A DNA stretch of 64,000 nt from Aldehydirespirator sp965205155 (GTDB taxonomy: Bacteria; Actinomycetota; Acidimicrobiia; Acidimicrobiales; Aldehydirespiratoraceae), in assembly GCA_965205155.1 (NCBI GenBank), contig OZ242033.1, positions 1,798,001 to 1,862,000 of the forward strand. Direction: 5' to 3'. Position 1 is the first letter of the stretch. Each line of letters starts with the position of its first letter. A program made the translations under genes and the position numbers. Below, in pieces: positions 44,370 to 55,079 of the stretch. Below the pieces are notes generated by a model. The model was not told where the DNA came from. It was given only the letters and a program-made list of their open reading frames with translations, and made no database searches.

Positions 44370-44681
44370 ATGGCTCAACCGTTTTCAATTTCCGATGAAG
44401 TCAGGCGAGCGGCGCTGGTCAAGGCTGCCGCGGTTCGCCGGGAGCGTGCAGAGCTCCGCGGCCAGCTCAAGGCCGGTGACATCTCGCTCTCCGACCTTCT
44501 CGATCGGCTGGACGACGACACCGTCGGCAAGATGAAGGTTCTGGCTGTGATCGAGTCCCTGCCCGGCGTGGGCAAAGTGAAGGCTCGCAGAGCGATGGAG
44601 GGGATCGGTATTTCCGAGAACCGCCGCCTGCGAGGGCTCGGCAGCAGGCAGCGGAGCCAACTGCTTGACGCCTTCGGCTGA
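44370..44681 (+). CDS. mihF: Actinobacterial integration host factor mIHF
   Basis: 103 aa nucleoid protein specific to actinobacteria, a strong taxonomic marker here. RRAALVKAAAVRRERAELRG is the N-terminal helix, LPGVGKVKARRAMEGIGISE the helix-turn-helix that binds DNA, and RLRGLGSRQRSQLLDAFG the C-terminus. It lies just before gmk, its usual place. Confidence 0.96.
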   Translation: MAQPFSISDEVRRAALVKAAAVRRERAELRGQLKAGDISLSDLLDRLDDDTVGKMKVLAVIESLPGVGKVKARRAMEGIGISENRRLRGLGSRQRSQLLDAFG

Positions 44682-44696
44682 CTAGTACCGGGTCGG

Positions 44697-44702
44697 TAGC
44701 CT
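44697..44702 (+). promoter_or_regulatory. Putative -10 box of gmk, leaderless type
   Basis: TAGCCT seven bases before GTG 44710; no Shine-Dalgarno sequence. Same box and geometry as for yebC. Confidence 0.6.
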
Positions 44703-44709
44703 CGCGGGG

Positions 44710-45282
44710 GTGACCTCCCTCGAGGGCCGTTCGGTCGTCATCGTCTCCGGACCCGGAGGCGTCGGCAAGGGCACAATCGTCGAGCAGTTGCTGGCTCGTG
44801 ACCCGCGTCTGTGGCTGTCACAGTCCTGGACGACGCGGCCTCGCAGGCCCGGTGAGCCTGCTGAGGCCTACCGCTTCGTGGACCGCGCCACGTTCGAGGC
44901 GGCCATCGATGAGGACGGCTTCCTGGAATGGGTCGAGTTTCTCGACTACTTGCAGGGGACGCCGGTTCCGGACCCTCCCGAGGACGCGGATGTGGTACTC
45001 GAGATCGACGTCCGGGGAGGACGGCAGGTGAGGGAACTGGTGCCCGACGCCGTGCTGGTGTTCGTGGACGCCCCCAGCCCCGACCATCAGCGCAAGCGCC
45101 TCCAGAACCGGGGCGACGACGCGGCCACAGTGGCCCGCCGGATGCGAAAGACAGCCTCGGAGCGGGCTGAAGCGGAGGAAATGGGTTACGACATAGTAGT
45201 GAATGACGAGGTGAGCAGGGCTGTTCGAGCCATCGAAGGCCTGATCGCGGCGGACCGTGACCGGCGCCGCACGCAGCGTTGA
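44710..45282 (+). CDS. gmk: Guanylate kinase
   Basis: Phosphorylates GMP to GDP. 190 aa. P-loop SGPGGVGKGTIVEQLL, GMP site SQSWTTRPRRPGE and EWVEFL, VVLEIDVRGGRQVR, RMRKTASERAEAEEMGYDIVVND. The segment between YLQGTPVP and ADVVLEIDV is about six residues shorter than in well-known guanylate kinases, which trims a helix beside the GMP site. GTG 44710 follows TAGCCT. Confidence 0.94.
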   Translation: MTSLEGRSVVIVSGPGGVGKGTIVEQLLARDPRLWLSQSWTTRPRRPGEPAEAYRFVDRATFEAAIDEDGFLEWVEFLDYLQGTPVPDPPEDADVVLEIDVRGGRQVRELVPDAVLVFVDAPSPDHQRKRLQNRGDDAATVARRMRKTASERAEAEEMGYDIVVNDEVSRAVRAIEGLIAADRDRRRTQR

Positions 45283-45310
45283 GTGCGTCCGCAACTGTGA
45301 GTGCGGCTGG

Positions 45311-45316
45311 TAGCGT
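45311..45316 (+). promoter_or_regulatory. Possible -10 box of rpoZ
   Basis: TAGCGT 37 bases before ATG 45354, which has GGAG upstream; this would give a short leadered transcript. Weaker than the leaderless boxes. Confidence 0.3.
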
Positions 45317-45353
45317 GAAGCTCCCCCAGTCGGCAGACCCAGCGGAGCGCGCC

Positions 45354-45728
45354 ATGGCCCACGGCTACGACACGATGATGACCCCGGCCATCGAGGAGCT
45401 CCTCGACCGGACGGAGTCCAAGTTCGTACTCGTGACTCTGGCAGCCATGAGAAGCCGCGAGATCACGAACTACCTGGGTCAACTGGGCGGCGGGATCGGA
45501 GCGTCCGTGCCGCCTCAGGTGATCTCCACCTCCTCCAAGCCGCTGTCGATCGCTCTCGAGGAGGTCGCGGCCGGCAAGATCGAAGCGATCGAGGTGGATC
45601 CCGAGGCCGAGGCTGCAGAGGTCGTCGAGGACCCGGAGATGCTGGCCCAGCAGGGGGACTCCTCTGAGGGTGCCCACCTGCAGGACGTCAGTGATCCGGA
45701 GGGCACGCGGCAGACCACGACGCCATGA
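45354..45728 (+). CDS. rpoZ: RNA polymerase omega subunit
   Basis: 124 aa. MAHGYDTMMTPAIEELLDRT is followed by SKFVLVTLAAMRSREITNYL, the conserved omega core, then KPLSIALEEVAAGKIEAI. The C-terminal 35 residues are acidic and variable. ATG 45354 is preferred because GGAG lies seven bases upstream; the open frame extends to TTG 45279 but reads low-complexity sequence. Coupled to coaBC (ATGA). Confidence 0.94.
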   Translation: MAHGYDTMMTPAIEELLDRTESKFVLVTLAAMRSREITNYLGQLGGGIGASVPPQVISTSSKPLSIALEEVAAGKIEAIEVDPEAEAAEVVEDPEMLAQQGDSSEGAHLQDVSDPEGTRQTTTP

Positions 45729-46923
45729 GCCCGGTTCGGGGCCGTTGCATCGTGCTCGGCGTGACCGGCGGCATCGCCGCCTACAAGGCGGCGGAGGTGT
45801 GCCGCCGGCTCGTCGGCGCCGGCGCCCATGTCGTGCCCGTGCTCACGGCCGGAGCGCGGCGAATGGTGGGCGAGACCACCTTCTCGGCCCTGGCGTCGGA
45901 ACCGGCCGTCACGTCGCTCTGGGACGATCCCTCCTCTGCGATCCCTCACACGAGTCTCGGCCAGCGAGCCGACGCGGTCGTCGTGTGCCCGGCTACGGCC
46001 CGCCTGCTCTCGGATCTGCGCACTGGCCGCTCCGGCGACGTCCTCACAGCCACCCTGCTCGCCACGCGGGCGCCGGTGATCGTGGCTCCTGCCATGCACA
46101 CCGAGATGTGGGAGCAGCCGTCGGTGCAGGACAACATCGCAGTGCTGGCCGATCGCGGCGTGACCATGGTGGGCCCGGTGGAGGGTCCACTCGCGGGCGG
46201 GGACATCGGATCGGGAAGGATGGCGGAGCCGGCCGAGATCGTGGCCGCGATCGAGGCGGTGCTCACTCCCCAGAGCCTGTCCGGCCGGCGGGTGCTGGTC
46301 ACCTCCGGCGGGACCCGCGAACCCATCGATGCGGTGCGCTTCGTCGGCAACCGCTCCTCGGGCAAGCAGGGCGCAGCCGTCGCGAGCGAGGCAGCTGCCC
46401 GCGGAGCCGAGGTCGTGCTCGTCACCACAGAACCCGATCGCGCCCCGACCGCGGCTCGGGTGGTCGTGGTGGAGACGGCCGCGGAGATGGCCGCCGCGGT
46501 CGAGTTGGAGGCTCCCGGCGCTGACGCGGTGGTGATGGCGGCTGCAGTCGCCGACTTCCGACCGGCGCGCCCCGCAGGCACCAAGCTCAAGAAGGGCCTC
46601 GGCGTGCCGGCGCTCGAGCTGGAGCCCACCCGCGACATCCTGGCGTCGCTGGGCGCCTCCAAGTCGCGCGGCCAGGTACTGGTGGGCTTCGCCGCGGAGA
46701 CCGAGGATCTCGAGACCAACGCGCTCAGCAAGCTGCGCAGCAAGAACCTCGACGTGATCGTGGCCAACGATGTCTCCAAAGAGCACGTCGGCTTCGGTCA
46801 CGACACCAACGAGATAGTGATGTACACCGCTGACGGCGCACGCCACCATGTCCCCCTGACCACCAAGCAGGAGGCGGCCCGGGCCGTGCTCGACAAGGTG
46901 GCCGCGCTGATGCCGGAGGCCCC

Positions 46924-46927
<4 letters not shown>
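45725..46927 (+). CDS. coaBC: CoaBC, phosphopantothenoylcysteine decarboxylase/synthetase
   Basis: Two-domain enzyme of CoA synthesis, 400 aa. CoaC flavoprotein domain: VTGGIAAYKAAEVCRRL, His in SAIPHTSLGQRADAVVVCPAT, PAMHTEMWEQPSVQDNI. CoaB synthetase domain: RRVLVTSGGTREPIDAVRFV, NRSSGKQGAAVASEAAARGA, KLKKGLGVPALELEPTRDIL. ATGA overlap with rpoZ and GTGA overlap with metK. Confidence 0.96.
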
Positions 46928-48101
<1,174 letters not shown>

Positions 48102-48105
<4 letters not shown>

Positions 48106-49943
48106 GTTCCGGCTCGCAGGGCCAACTCTCCTTCGAGGAGCCGTCCGAGCAGCCGGCGGTGCCCGGCGAGGATGCCCGGGAGCCGAGCGACTGCGCCGCT
48201 CCGGCGCTGGTCGTTCGAGTGCTGCCCGACGTGGTCGGTCTCGACAGGGAGTTCGACTACGCCGTCCCCGACGCCTGGCAGGCTGACGGGCGCGCCGGGC
48301 GGCTGGCCGTGGGCTCCATCGTGCGCATCACCCTGGGCGGTCGCCGGCTGCGGGGCTGGGTCACAGACGTGGGTGTCGATCCGCCTCCGGACGTCGAGCT
48401 CCAGCCGCTGGCCAAGCTCACCGGCATGGGTCCGCCGGCGGATCTGGTGAGCCTGGCCGGTTGGGCCGCGTGGCGCTGGGCCGGGCGCAGGGTGCATCTG
48501 CTGCGCGCCGCGTCGCCGCCCCGCGTCGTGGCCCGCCCGGCCGGGGCTCCGACAGTCGCAGGCGCCGGAGACAGCTCGCCGCGGGGGTACGAGGGCCTGT
48601 TCGACTGTCCCGCCTCCGTGACCACGCTGCGGTGCCCGCCCGCGGACGACGGTACTGAGGTGGTCCGGGCCGCGGCCTGCCGGGGAGACTCGCTCATCGT
48701 GGTGCCGGGCATCGGCGACGCCCGCCGCATCGCCGCCGGTCTGAGGCGCGAGGGGATACGCGTCGCGCTGGGATTCGACGACTGGGCCGTGGCCGCGTCG
48801 GGCGCGACCGTGGTCGGAACCCGCACCGCGGTGTGGCTGCCGATGCCGCGGCTGGCCGCAGTGGCGGTGCTCGACGAGCACTCCGAGGGCCTGCAGAGCG
48901 AGCAGGCGCCGACATGGCATGCCCGCGACGTGGCCCTGGAAAGGGCTCGAAGGGTGGGCGTGCCGGCCGTGCTGGTCTCGCCCGTCCCGACGCTGGAGGC
49001 TCTCGAGGCTGGTGAGCTGAGGACGGTCGATCGGACTGTCGAGCGCGACGGCTGGCCTGCGGTCGATGTGCTGGACCGCCGGCTCGACGATCCGGTCCGG
49101 GGCGGACTGTTCGCCGAAGGGCTGCGCGATCGTGTGGCCGCCGCCCAGGGAAGAGTGGCCGTAGTGCTCAATCGCAAGGGGCGGGCCCGGCTGCTGGCCT
49201 GCAAGGCCTGCGGCGAGCTGGTCCGCTCCTCCGACGGGCGGGTGCCCATGCGGCTCATGGACGAGGAGCTGGTGGCAGCCGACGGCAGCGAGCGACGGCC
49301 GGTGGTGTGCGCCGGGTGCGGATCGACGGTCCTGCGCATCCTGCGCATGGGTGTGACGCGTGCCCGCGAGGAACTGGCCGCGCTGGCGGGCGAGCCGGTG
49401 GGCGAGTTGACCTCCGAGGCGGGGGCGATCGGCGGCGAGCGGATCGTGATCGGCACCGAGGCCGTCCTGTGGAGGCTGGCGTCGGCTGCCGCGGTGGTGT
49501 TCCTGGATTTTGATCAGGAGCTCCTGGCTCCCCGCCAGCGGGCCGCGGAGCAGGCGCTGGCCCTGCTGGCCCGGGGCGCCCGTCTGGCCGGCGGACGCCG
49601 GGCCGGTGGCCGCCTAGTGGTCCAGACTCGCCAGCCCGACCATCCGGTCGTGCAGGCCGCGGTACGTGCCGACCCGTCGATCGTGGCCAACGTCGAGCGG
49701 GACCGCCGCCAAGTTCTTGGCCTCCCCCCGTTCGGTGCCCAGGCCAAGGTCTCAGGCCCGGGCGGGGCGGCGTTCATCGAGGCGCTGCGTGACGCTGCCG
49801 GCACCGACGTGAGTGTTCGAGGCCCTGTCGGCGGCAGCTTCCTGCTGCGTGCTCCGAGTCACGAACCGCTCCTGGACCTGCTGGCCCGCACTCCGCGGCC
49901 GGCCGAGCGGATTCGAGTCGAAACAGACCCGTTACGGGCCTGA
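48102..49943 (+). CDS. priA: PriA-like primosomal protein N' without P-loop
   Basis: About 613 aa. Homologous to PriA along its length: 3'-DNA-binding domain (RVLPDVVGLDREFDYAVPDA), AVAVLDEHSEGLQSEQAPTW with HARDVA, a reduced zinc region (CKACGELVRS, CAGCGSTVLR), VVQTRQPDHPVVQAA and ERDRRQVLGLPPFG. The Walker A motif is missing: the equivalent segment reads AAACRGDSLIVVPGIGDARR. This is known for actinobacterial PriA-like proteins, which are thought not to be active helicases. The frame is open from CTG 48102 (CTGA overlap with metK); the first conventional start is GTG 48159. Confidence 0.92.
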
Positions 49944-50055
49944 GACTGATGCAGATCCTGCCCCTTTAGGGCCGCAAGAACCTCCGCGGCGGGCCGGGGT
50001 AGACGGAGGACGAGCCTGCGCCGCGGCGGTCCGCGGCGACCGCGCCGGCGGGCGG

Positions 50056-50832
50056 CTACCGGTCGGGCTCGCCGGGGGTGCCGCGGAGGCGGGCCCGAAG
50101 CTCCGCCAGCTCCGCCTCGGCGGCAGCTGCCCGTGCCTCGGCGGCTGTGCGGGCGGTGGTCTCCTTGGCGAGTTGTGTTTCGGCGGCTGTGCGGGCGGCG
50201 GCCTCCTGGGCGCGTTGGGCGTCTGTGTCGTCGGGGTCGGGGAGCCAGGCGCGTGCGGTGATGTCCCATAGCCGCAGTTTGGGCGGCTGCCAGCACAGGT
50301 CCAGGCCCAGCACGCTGCTGCGGGCGCGTAGCCCGCCGCGGTCGGGGGTGACCTTGATGGGGGTCCAGCGGCCCGAGTGGCGTGTCTCGCCCTGCAGAGG
50401 CGGGTCGAGCAGGTCTCCGCCGGTGGGGTCGAGGCGCCAGTACTCGGCCACGCCGAGCTCCGCGTACTTGGCCGGCTTCACGTACAGGTCGGTGCGCACC
50501 GTCTTGGGCGAGGCGATCTCCAGCGCGAAGCACGGCGCGGCGCCGGCGTCCCACACCCGGTAGGTGTGCTGGGGCTCCTGCGCGGCGGCGTCCACCCCGA
50601 ACGCGACGGCCACGTCGGGCGCGACCACCGCTTTGATGTCGCCTTTGCGGTAGTAGACGTTGATGTCGCAGCACACCCAGGCGCCGACGTCGTCGCCGCG
50701 CTCGTTGAACCAGCGCCGCAGCGCCCACATCAGCTCCATGCGCCGCTTCGTCTGCAGGTTCCCCTCCGGCATCGGGGGCCCCTCCGGGTAGTAGATCTCC
50801 ACCTCGGGAGGCCTGGTCACTGTCGAACCCAT
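50056..50832 (-). CDS. Uma2-family (DUF820) putative nuclease
   Basis: 258 aa. The PD-(D/E)xK fold residues are visible: VAPDVAVAFG, FALEIASPKT and KYAELGVAEYWRLDP. ATG 50832 has GGAGG seven bases upstream. The C-terminal 55 residues form an Ala/Glu/Arg-rich coiled coil (AAETQLAKETTARTAAEARA). Such proteins are abundant in mobile-rich genomes; function unknown. It stands alone, opposite to its neighbours. Confidence 0.88.
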   Translation of the reverse strand: MGSTVTRPPEVEIYYPEGPPMPEGNLQTKRRMELMWALRRWFNERGDDVGAWVCCDINVYYRKGDIKAVVAPDVAVAFGVDAAAQEPQHTYRVWDAGAAPCFALEIASPKTVRTDLYVKPAKYAELGVAEYWRLDPTGGDLLDPPLQGETRHSGRWTPIKVTPDRGGLRARSSVLGLDLCWQPPKLRLWDITARAWLPDPDDTDAQRAQEAAARTAAETQLAKETTARTAAEARAAAAEAELAELRARLRGTPGEPDR

Positions 50833-51085
50833 GAGCGCACCTCCGATCCGCTCCGGCCACGCTACCCCCGGCCGCGCCGCGGTGCAACCACAGACCATAA
50901 GAACACACGACAACCCACGACACATCGCACAACTTGGCATCTGGTGAACTCGCGGCGGTCAGGTTCCGTAGACCCGCGGCTGTGGGGGCCCGTGAGCCTC
51001 TGACCCGGGACTGTCACCGCGAGGCCGTGCTGGAGCGTCCCCGCCCGAGCGGCTCGGGCCAGCGGCGGGCGCCACATGGTGCGGG

Positions 51086-52075
51086 TTGCCTGGGGCGCCT
51101 CGCTGGCCGCTGTTAGTTCGGAGCACCATATGGAAGCGCGTCCTTGTACCGACCGGCACGTTCCGCTTCCTGATCAACGACGACGTCTGGGTGGAGCACG
51201 ACCAGACGATCCTGGTGCGCATCACCGCGGCGCGGGCGGAGCTGGTGCAGCTCAAGGGCCTGTTTGTGCAGATCGTCGACTCCGGCGCGGGGGCGACGCT
51301 GTCCACGACGTCGCTGGAGATGGTGGAGGACGAGTCGGTGACCTATGAGGTGTCGCTGAACACCGCCCCGACCGCGAACGTGGTGGTCACCCCGGCCACG
51401 TCGAGCTCGGCCAACGCGACCGTGTCGGGCGCGCTGACGTTCACCTCGACGAACTACTCGGCGCCCCAGGAGGTCACCGTGACCGGCGTCGCCGACGGCG
51501 CCGCCACCATCAGCCACACCGTCACCAGCACCGACACCACCTACAACAGCCTGTCGGTCTCCAACGTGACCGCCAAGGTGCTCGAACCGGCCAAGACCTT
51601 CACCCTCGTCGCCAAAGACACCGGCCTGTCCACCGCCACCGGCACAGAGGGCACCGGAGTCGAGTTGGAGGTCACCCTCGACGCGCTCGCCCCGACCGGG
51701 GGCCTGTCGATGACGGTCACCCACAACATCGGGTCGACCACGCCGTCCACGCTCACCGTCCCCGTGGGCAAGCGGCGCGCCACGCTGACCGTCGCGATCG
51801 CCGACAACAGCGACGTGTCCGCCGCGGTGGTCACCCACACCGTCACGCTGTCCGCCAGCGGATGGACCCCGAAGCGCACCGGGGCCGACACCGCATCGCC
51901 ACCACCCCCGAAAGCTGGGGCGACGACGGCGGCATCCTCAGACCCGACCCCCAGCCATAGGCGCACCCCCACCTGCACATCGGGGGATCCCATGGCTGCC
52001 GCGCCCGGGATGCCCGGCTCTTCGGTTCTTGACGTAGTTGTGCTGCTCCAGTGCGGACAACTACGTCAAGAATGA
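51086..52075 (+). pseudogene. Fragment of a large cell-surface repeat protein
   Basis: The central part (TLSTTSLEMVEDESVTYEVS to about TVTLSASGWTPKRTGADTA) has the Thr/Ser/Val-rich beta-strand pattern of Calx-beta or Ig-like repeats in large adhesins, covering about two repeats. There is no signal peptide or membrane anchor and both ends look unrelated to a surface protein, so it is probably a truncated remnant. The frame runs on to 52075 through a proline-rich stretch and into the hairpin at 52026-52072. Confidence 0.6.
52026..52072. terminator. 47-base hairpin with 16-bp perfect stem
   Basis: TTCTTGACGTAGTTGT, 15 bases, ACAACTACGTCAAGAA. The right arm overlaps the last codons of the SpoU methyltransferase on the minus strand. 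Likely a bidirectional terminator, or the end of the inserted surface-protein segment; there is no clear T-tract. Confidence 0.55.
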
Positions 52076-52602
52076 TCGGGGCCTCGAGTCCATTGCTGGC
52101 GGCGGACCTCGTACACGGCGACGGCCGTCGCGGCGGCCACGTTCAGGGAGCCGACCCGACCGAGCTGCGGGATGAAGCCCACGTCGTCACAGCTCTCCAG
52201 CACGGTCGCCGACAGGCCGTGATTCTCGTTGCCGAGAGCCAGAACGATCTCGCCGGTGAGGTCCAGCTCGTGCAGCGGCCGGGCCTCCGAGGCGAGTTCC
52301 ACCGCCACGACCCGGTAGCCGTCGCGACGGGCCGCGTCCATTGCCGGGGCCGGATTGTCGAAGGCACTCCAGGCGAGATATCGCTCGGTGCCCATGGCCG
52401 TCTTCGCTGCCTTGGGCGCATCCGGCGAGGCAGACTCGATCAGGTACAGGTGCTCCACCCTCTCGGCAGAAGCGGTTCGTGCGATGGCCCCCATGTTGAG
52501 GGGGTTCTGCACACGGTCCAGCATCAGGCCGAGCCGTGGGTGGCCACGCCTACGCCATTCGCGATGCAGACGCTTGAGCCCGGTGGAATCGAGTTGGCTC
52601 AT
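52066..52602 (-). CDS. SpoU/TrmH-family RNA 2'-O-methyltransferase
   Basis: 178 aa with the trefoil-knot SPOUT motifs: LDRVQNPLNMGAIARTASA (motif 1), IVLALGNENHGLSATVLESC (motif 2) and IPQLGRVGSLNVAAATAVAV (motif 3). Methylates a ribose in tRNA or rRNA; TrmH-like (G18) is possible but not certain. ATGA overlap with the upstream methyltransferase gene. Confidence 0.92.
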   Translation of the reverse strand: MSQLDSTGLKRLHREWRRRGHPRLGLMLDRVQNPLNMGAIARTASAERVEHLYLIESASPDAPKAAKTAMGTERYLAWSAFDNPAPAMDAARRDGYRVVAVELASEARPLHELDLTGEIVLALGNENHGLSATVLESCDDVGFIPQLGRVGSLNVAAATAVAVYEVRRQQWTRGPDHS

Positions 52603-53360
52603 GGTGCTCCGTCGGCTGCGGTCTCCGGCTGGTCGGACAGTGCGTCGCGGCCTGAGCCGGGCCGCACCTCCAGGAGCCGGTAGCCGGATCTCGATACCAG
52701 CCGGTCCACTTCATGGCCCCGGTCTGTGAGCCACCGGGCCAGCGAGTCGCTGCCGAGGTGGCGCTGCACGACGAGATGGGCCCGCCCGCCGGTCGCGAGG
52801 CGGTCGAGCCAGGCGGCCAGCAGGCCGTGGAGGGCGTTCTTGCCGACGCGGATGGGGGGATTGCAGAGGATGCGGTCGAAGCGGTGCGCCGGGTCCACCT
52901 CGTCGGGGTGCGCCACCGTCACGTTGCCGGCGCGGTTGCGCTTGGCGTTGCCGGCCGTGAGGCTCAGCGCTCGCTCATTGACGTCCACCGCCACCACCTC
53001 GGCCGTGGGGGAGCGCAGCCCGGCGACGCAGGCGATGGGACCCCAGCCGCATCCCAGGTCCAGCACCCGCCGGTCGCCGGCATCCAGCGGCGGCGCTTCG
53101 AGCAGCAGCAGACGCGTGCCCGCGTCCAGCCGGTCGGGCGAGAACACCCCTGAATCGGTCACGAACGTCAACTGCATCTCGCCGACATTCACCGCGATGG
53201 TCCGCGGTGCAGCCGCGACCAGAGGTTCGGCCTCGAAGTACTGGCCGCTGGCCGGCTGGGACGTCGGGTCGGCAGCGGGATCGGAAGCGGGATCGGCAGC
53301 GGGGTTGGGAAGGGGATCGGCAGCGGGGTTGGGAAGGGGATCGGCAGCGGGATCGGCCAT
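52599..53360 (-). CDS. RsmC-like class I methyltransferase
   Basis: 253 aa. SAM-binding VLDLGCGWGPIACVAGL and VVAVDVNERALSLTAGNAKR; catalytic DRILCNPPIRVGKNALH matches the NPP[FI] motif of the RsmC/RlmG family that makes m2G in rRNA. The first 40 residues are Asp/Pro/Ala repeats (ADPLPNPA) encoded by 24-base tandem repeats. ATG 53360 has TACCGT six bases upstream. Divergent from def with only 22 bases between the two starts. Confidence 0.9.
   Translation of the reverse strand: MADPAADPLPNPAADPLPNPAADPASDPAADPTSQPASGQYFEAEPLVAAAPRTIAVNVGEMQLTFVTDSGVFSPDRLDAGTRLLLLEAPPLDAGDRRVLDLGCGWGPIACVAGLRSPTAEVVAVDVNERALSLTAGNAKRNRAGNVTVAHPDEVDPAHRFDRILCNPPIRVGKNALHGLLAAWLDRLATGGRAHLVVQRHLGSDSLARWLTDRGHEVDRLVSRSGYRLLEVRPGSGRDALSDQPETAADGAP
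53290..53351 (-). repeat. 24-base tandem repeats at the 5' end of the RsmC-like gene
   Basis: On the plus strand GGATCGGCAGCGGGGTTGGGAAGG occurs twice (53290-53313, 53314-53337) followed by a partial third copy; related shorter units extend to both sides. They code the ADPLPNPA repeats. Confidence 0.9.
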
Positions 53361-53366
53361 GGCGCG

Positions 53367-53376
53367 ACGGTAGCCT
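53367..53376. promoter_or_regulatory. Interlocked divergent -10 boxes of def and the RsmC-like gene
   Basis: ACGGTAGCCT contains TAGCCT on the plus strand (53371-53376, six bases before the def GTG) and TACCGT on the minus strand (53372-53367, six bases before the methyltransferase ATG). The two boxes share the central TA. Confidence 0.55.
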
Positions 53377-53382
53377 CAAACG

Positions 53383-53946
53383 GTGGTGGCCCCCTACGAC
53401 ATACGCATCATCGGTGATCCGGTCCTGCGCCGCCGGGCCGCCGACGTGGCCGATGTCGATGCCACGCTGGTACGCATCGTCGAGGGGATGGTGGAGACGA
53501 TGTACGCCGCGGAGGGCGTCGGGCTGGCCGCTCCCCAGATCGGGGTACAGAAGCGCCTGTTCGTGTGGGATCTGGGCGACGGACCGCGCACCATCGTCAA
53601 CCCGCAGATCGTCGAGTCCGACGGTGAGTGGGTCTACGACGAGGGGTGCCTTTCCGTTCCGGGGCTGTCGTGGGAGATCGTCAGGCCCAAGCAGGTCCAC
53701 GTCATCGGCCGCGACCTGGACGGCAACGAGGTCTCCGTCGAGGCCGACGAGATCGAGGCTCGCCTGTTCCAGCACGAGCTGGATCACCTCGACGGGACGC
53801 TGCTCATCGAGCGGCTCGACAAGGCCACCCGCAAGGCTGCTCTGCGCACGCTGCGCGAGCTGGGGATCGGATCCGGCTCGACGACCGCGATGCGGCCGGC
53901 GGACGTAGGAGGCGAAGCGACTTCGACCGGCCTGCGCCTGCTGTGA
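53383..53946 (+). CDS. def: Peptide deformylase
   Basis: Removes formyl from new N-terminal Met; 187 aa. All three motifs: EGVGLAAPQIG, EGCLSVPG (Cys metal ligand) and QHELDHLDG (two His and the catalytic Glu). GTG 53383 or the adjacent GTG 53386. It has a long variable C-terminal tail. Overlaps fmt (GTGA). Confidence 0.96.
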   Translation: MVAPYDIRIIGDPVLRRRAADVADVDATLVRIVEGMVETMYAAEGVGLAAPQIGVQKRLFVWDLGDGPRTIVNPQIVESDGEWVYDEGCLSVPGLSWEIVRPKQVHVIGRDLDGNEVSVEADEIEARLFQHELDHLDGTLLIERLDKATRKAALRTLRELGIGSGSTTAMRPADVGGEATSTGLRLL

Positions 53947-54857
53947 GCGCGACGCCGCCGGAGCGGCGGCGCGTCGTCTACTTCGGCACGCCGGAAGTGG
54001 CCGTGCCGCCCCTGCAGGCCCTGTGCCGCACCGGTCACGACGTCGCGCTGGTGGTCACCCGTCCCCCCAAGCGGCGGGGCCGGCGCCAGGCGCCCACCCC
54101 CTCGCCGGTGGCTGCCGCAGCCGCCGATATGGGGCTGGCCGTCACCTGCGACCTCTCCGATGCCCTGGACGTCGAGGCTGATCTGGGCATCGTCGTCGCC
54201 TACGGCGAGCACATTCCCGACGAGGTCCTCGAACGCCGCCGCACCGTCAACCTGCACTTCTCGCTGCTGCCCCGCTGGCGGGGGGCGGCACCGGTGGAGC
54301 GTGCCATCCTGGCCGGCGACACCGAGACCGGGGTCTGCCTGATGGACGTGGCCTCCGAGATCGACGCCGGGGCCGTGTACCGGCGGGCGTCCACGTCCAT
54401 CGAACCGCAAGAGTCGGCCGGCGAGCTGCGGGCCCGGCTCTGCGAGCTGGGCACCGGGCTGCTGCTGGACGCCCTGAGCGAGGGCTTCGGTGATCCGGTG
54501 CCCCAGTCGGGTGAGATGACCTGGGCCGACAAGATGAGTACCTCGGAGTTGCGGGTCGACTGGTCCGCTCCCGCCGAGCATGTCCTGCGGCTGGTGCGGG
54601 TCGGCGGTGCTTGGACCACCTACCGGAACCGGCGTCTCAAGGTGCTGGAGGCCCGTCTCGCAGCCGGCGCCGGCCGGCCCGGCGCCGCCGGCTCGATCTC
54701 GCTGGTGCCGCGATCCGGTGACGGGCCGGCGGTGAAGGTCGCCACCGGTAGCGGCGCGGTCGAGCTCGTGACCGTGCAGTCGGAGGGGCGGGCCGCAGCC
54801 CCGGCCCGCGACTGGGTCAACGGCGCTCGCATCACCGGCGGCGAGCGATTCGAGTGA
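53943..54857 (+). CDS. fmt: Methionyl-tRNA formyltransferase
   Basis: Formylates initiator Met-tRNA; 304 aa. VVYFGTPEVAVPPLQALCR, GIVVAYGEHIPDEVL, the catalytic NLHFSLLPRWRGAAPVERAI (HFS in place of the common HPS), and a C-terminal OB domain (KVLEARLAAGAG, PARDWVNGARI). GTG start in a GTGA overlap with def. Confidence 0.95.
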   Translation: MSATPPERRRVVYFGTPEVAVPPLQALCRTGHDVALVVTRPPKRRGRRQAPTPSPVAAAAADMGLAVTCDLSDALDVEADLGIVVAYGEHIPDEVLERRRTVNLHFSLLPRWRGAAPVERAILAGDTETGVCLMDVASEIDAGAVYRRASTSIEPQESAGELRARLCELGTGLLLDALSEGFGDPVPQSGEMTWADKMSTSELRVDWSAPAEHVLRLVRVGGAWTTYRNRRLKVLEARLAAGAGRPGAAGSISLVPRSGDGPAVKVATGSGAVELVTVQSEGRAAAPARDWVNGARITGGERFE

Positions 54858-55030
54858 GTGGCGACGCCTGGTGGCACCAGCTCCTGCCCAGACAGCACTT
54901 GCGACAAGACGCTCTGGCACAGGGACCGGACGGCTAGTTGAGTCCGTCGGAGCTTGTGTCTGCGCCATTGAGGATCTATCGTGTCTGGGCACACAAACAC
55001 GGCGCTTAGGTTGAAGCCGAACGCCAAGTC

Positions 55031-55058
55031 CTATGGCCGCCCTGTTGGGCGGCCATAG
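55031..55058. terminator. 12-bp stem hairpin after def-fmt
   Basis: CTATGGCCGCCC-TGTT-GGGCGGCCATAG, a perfect 12-bp GC-rich stem with a 4-base loop, followed by TTGTTC. A reasonable terminator for def-fmt; CATAGTTGT occurs again 15 bases later. Confidence 0.6.
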
Positions 55059-55079
55059 TTGTTCAGCCATAGTTGTCTG

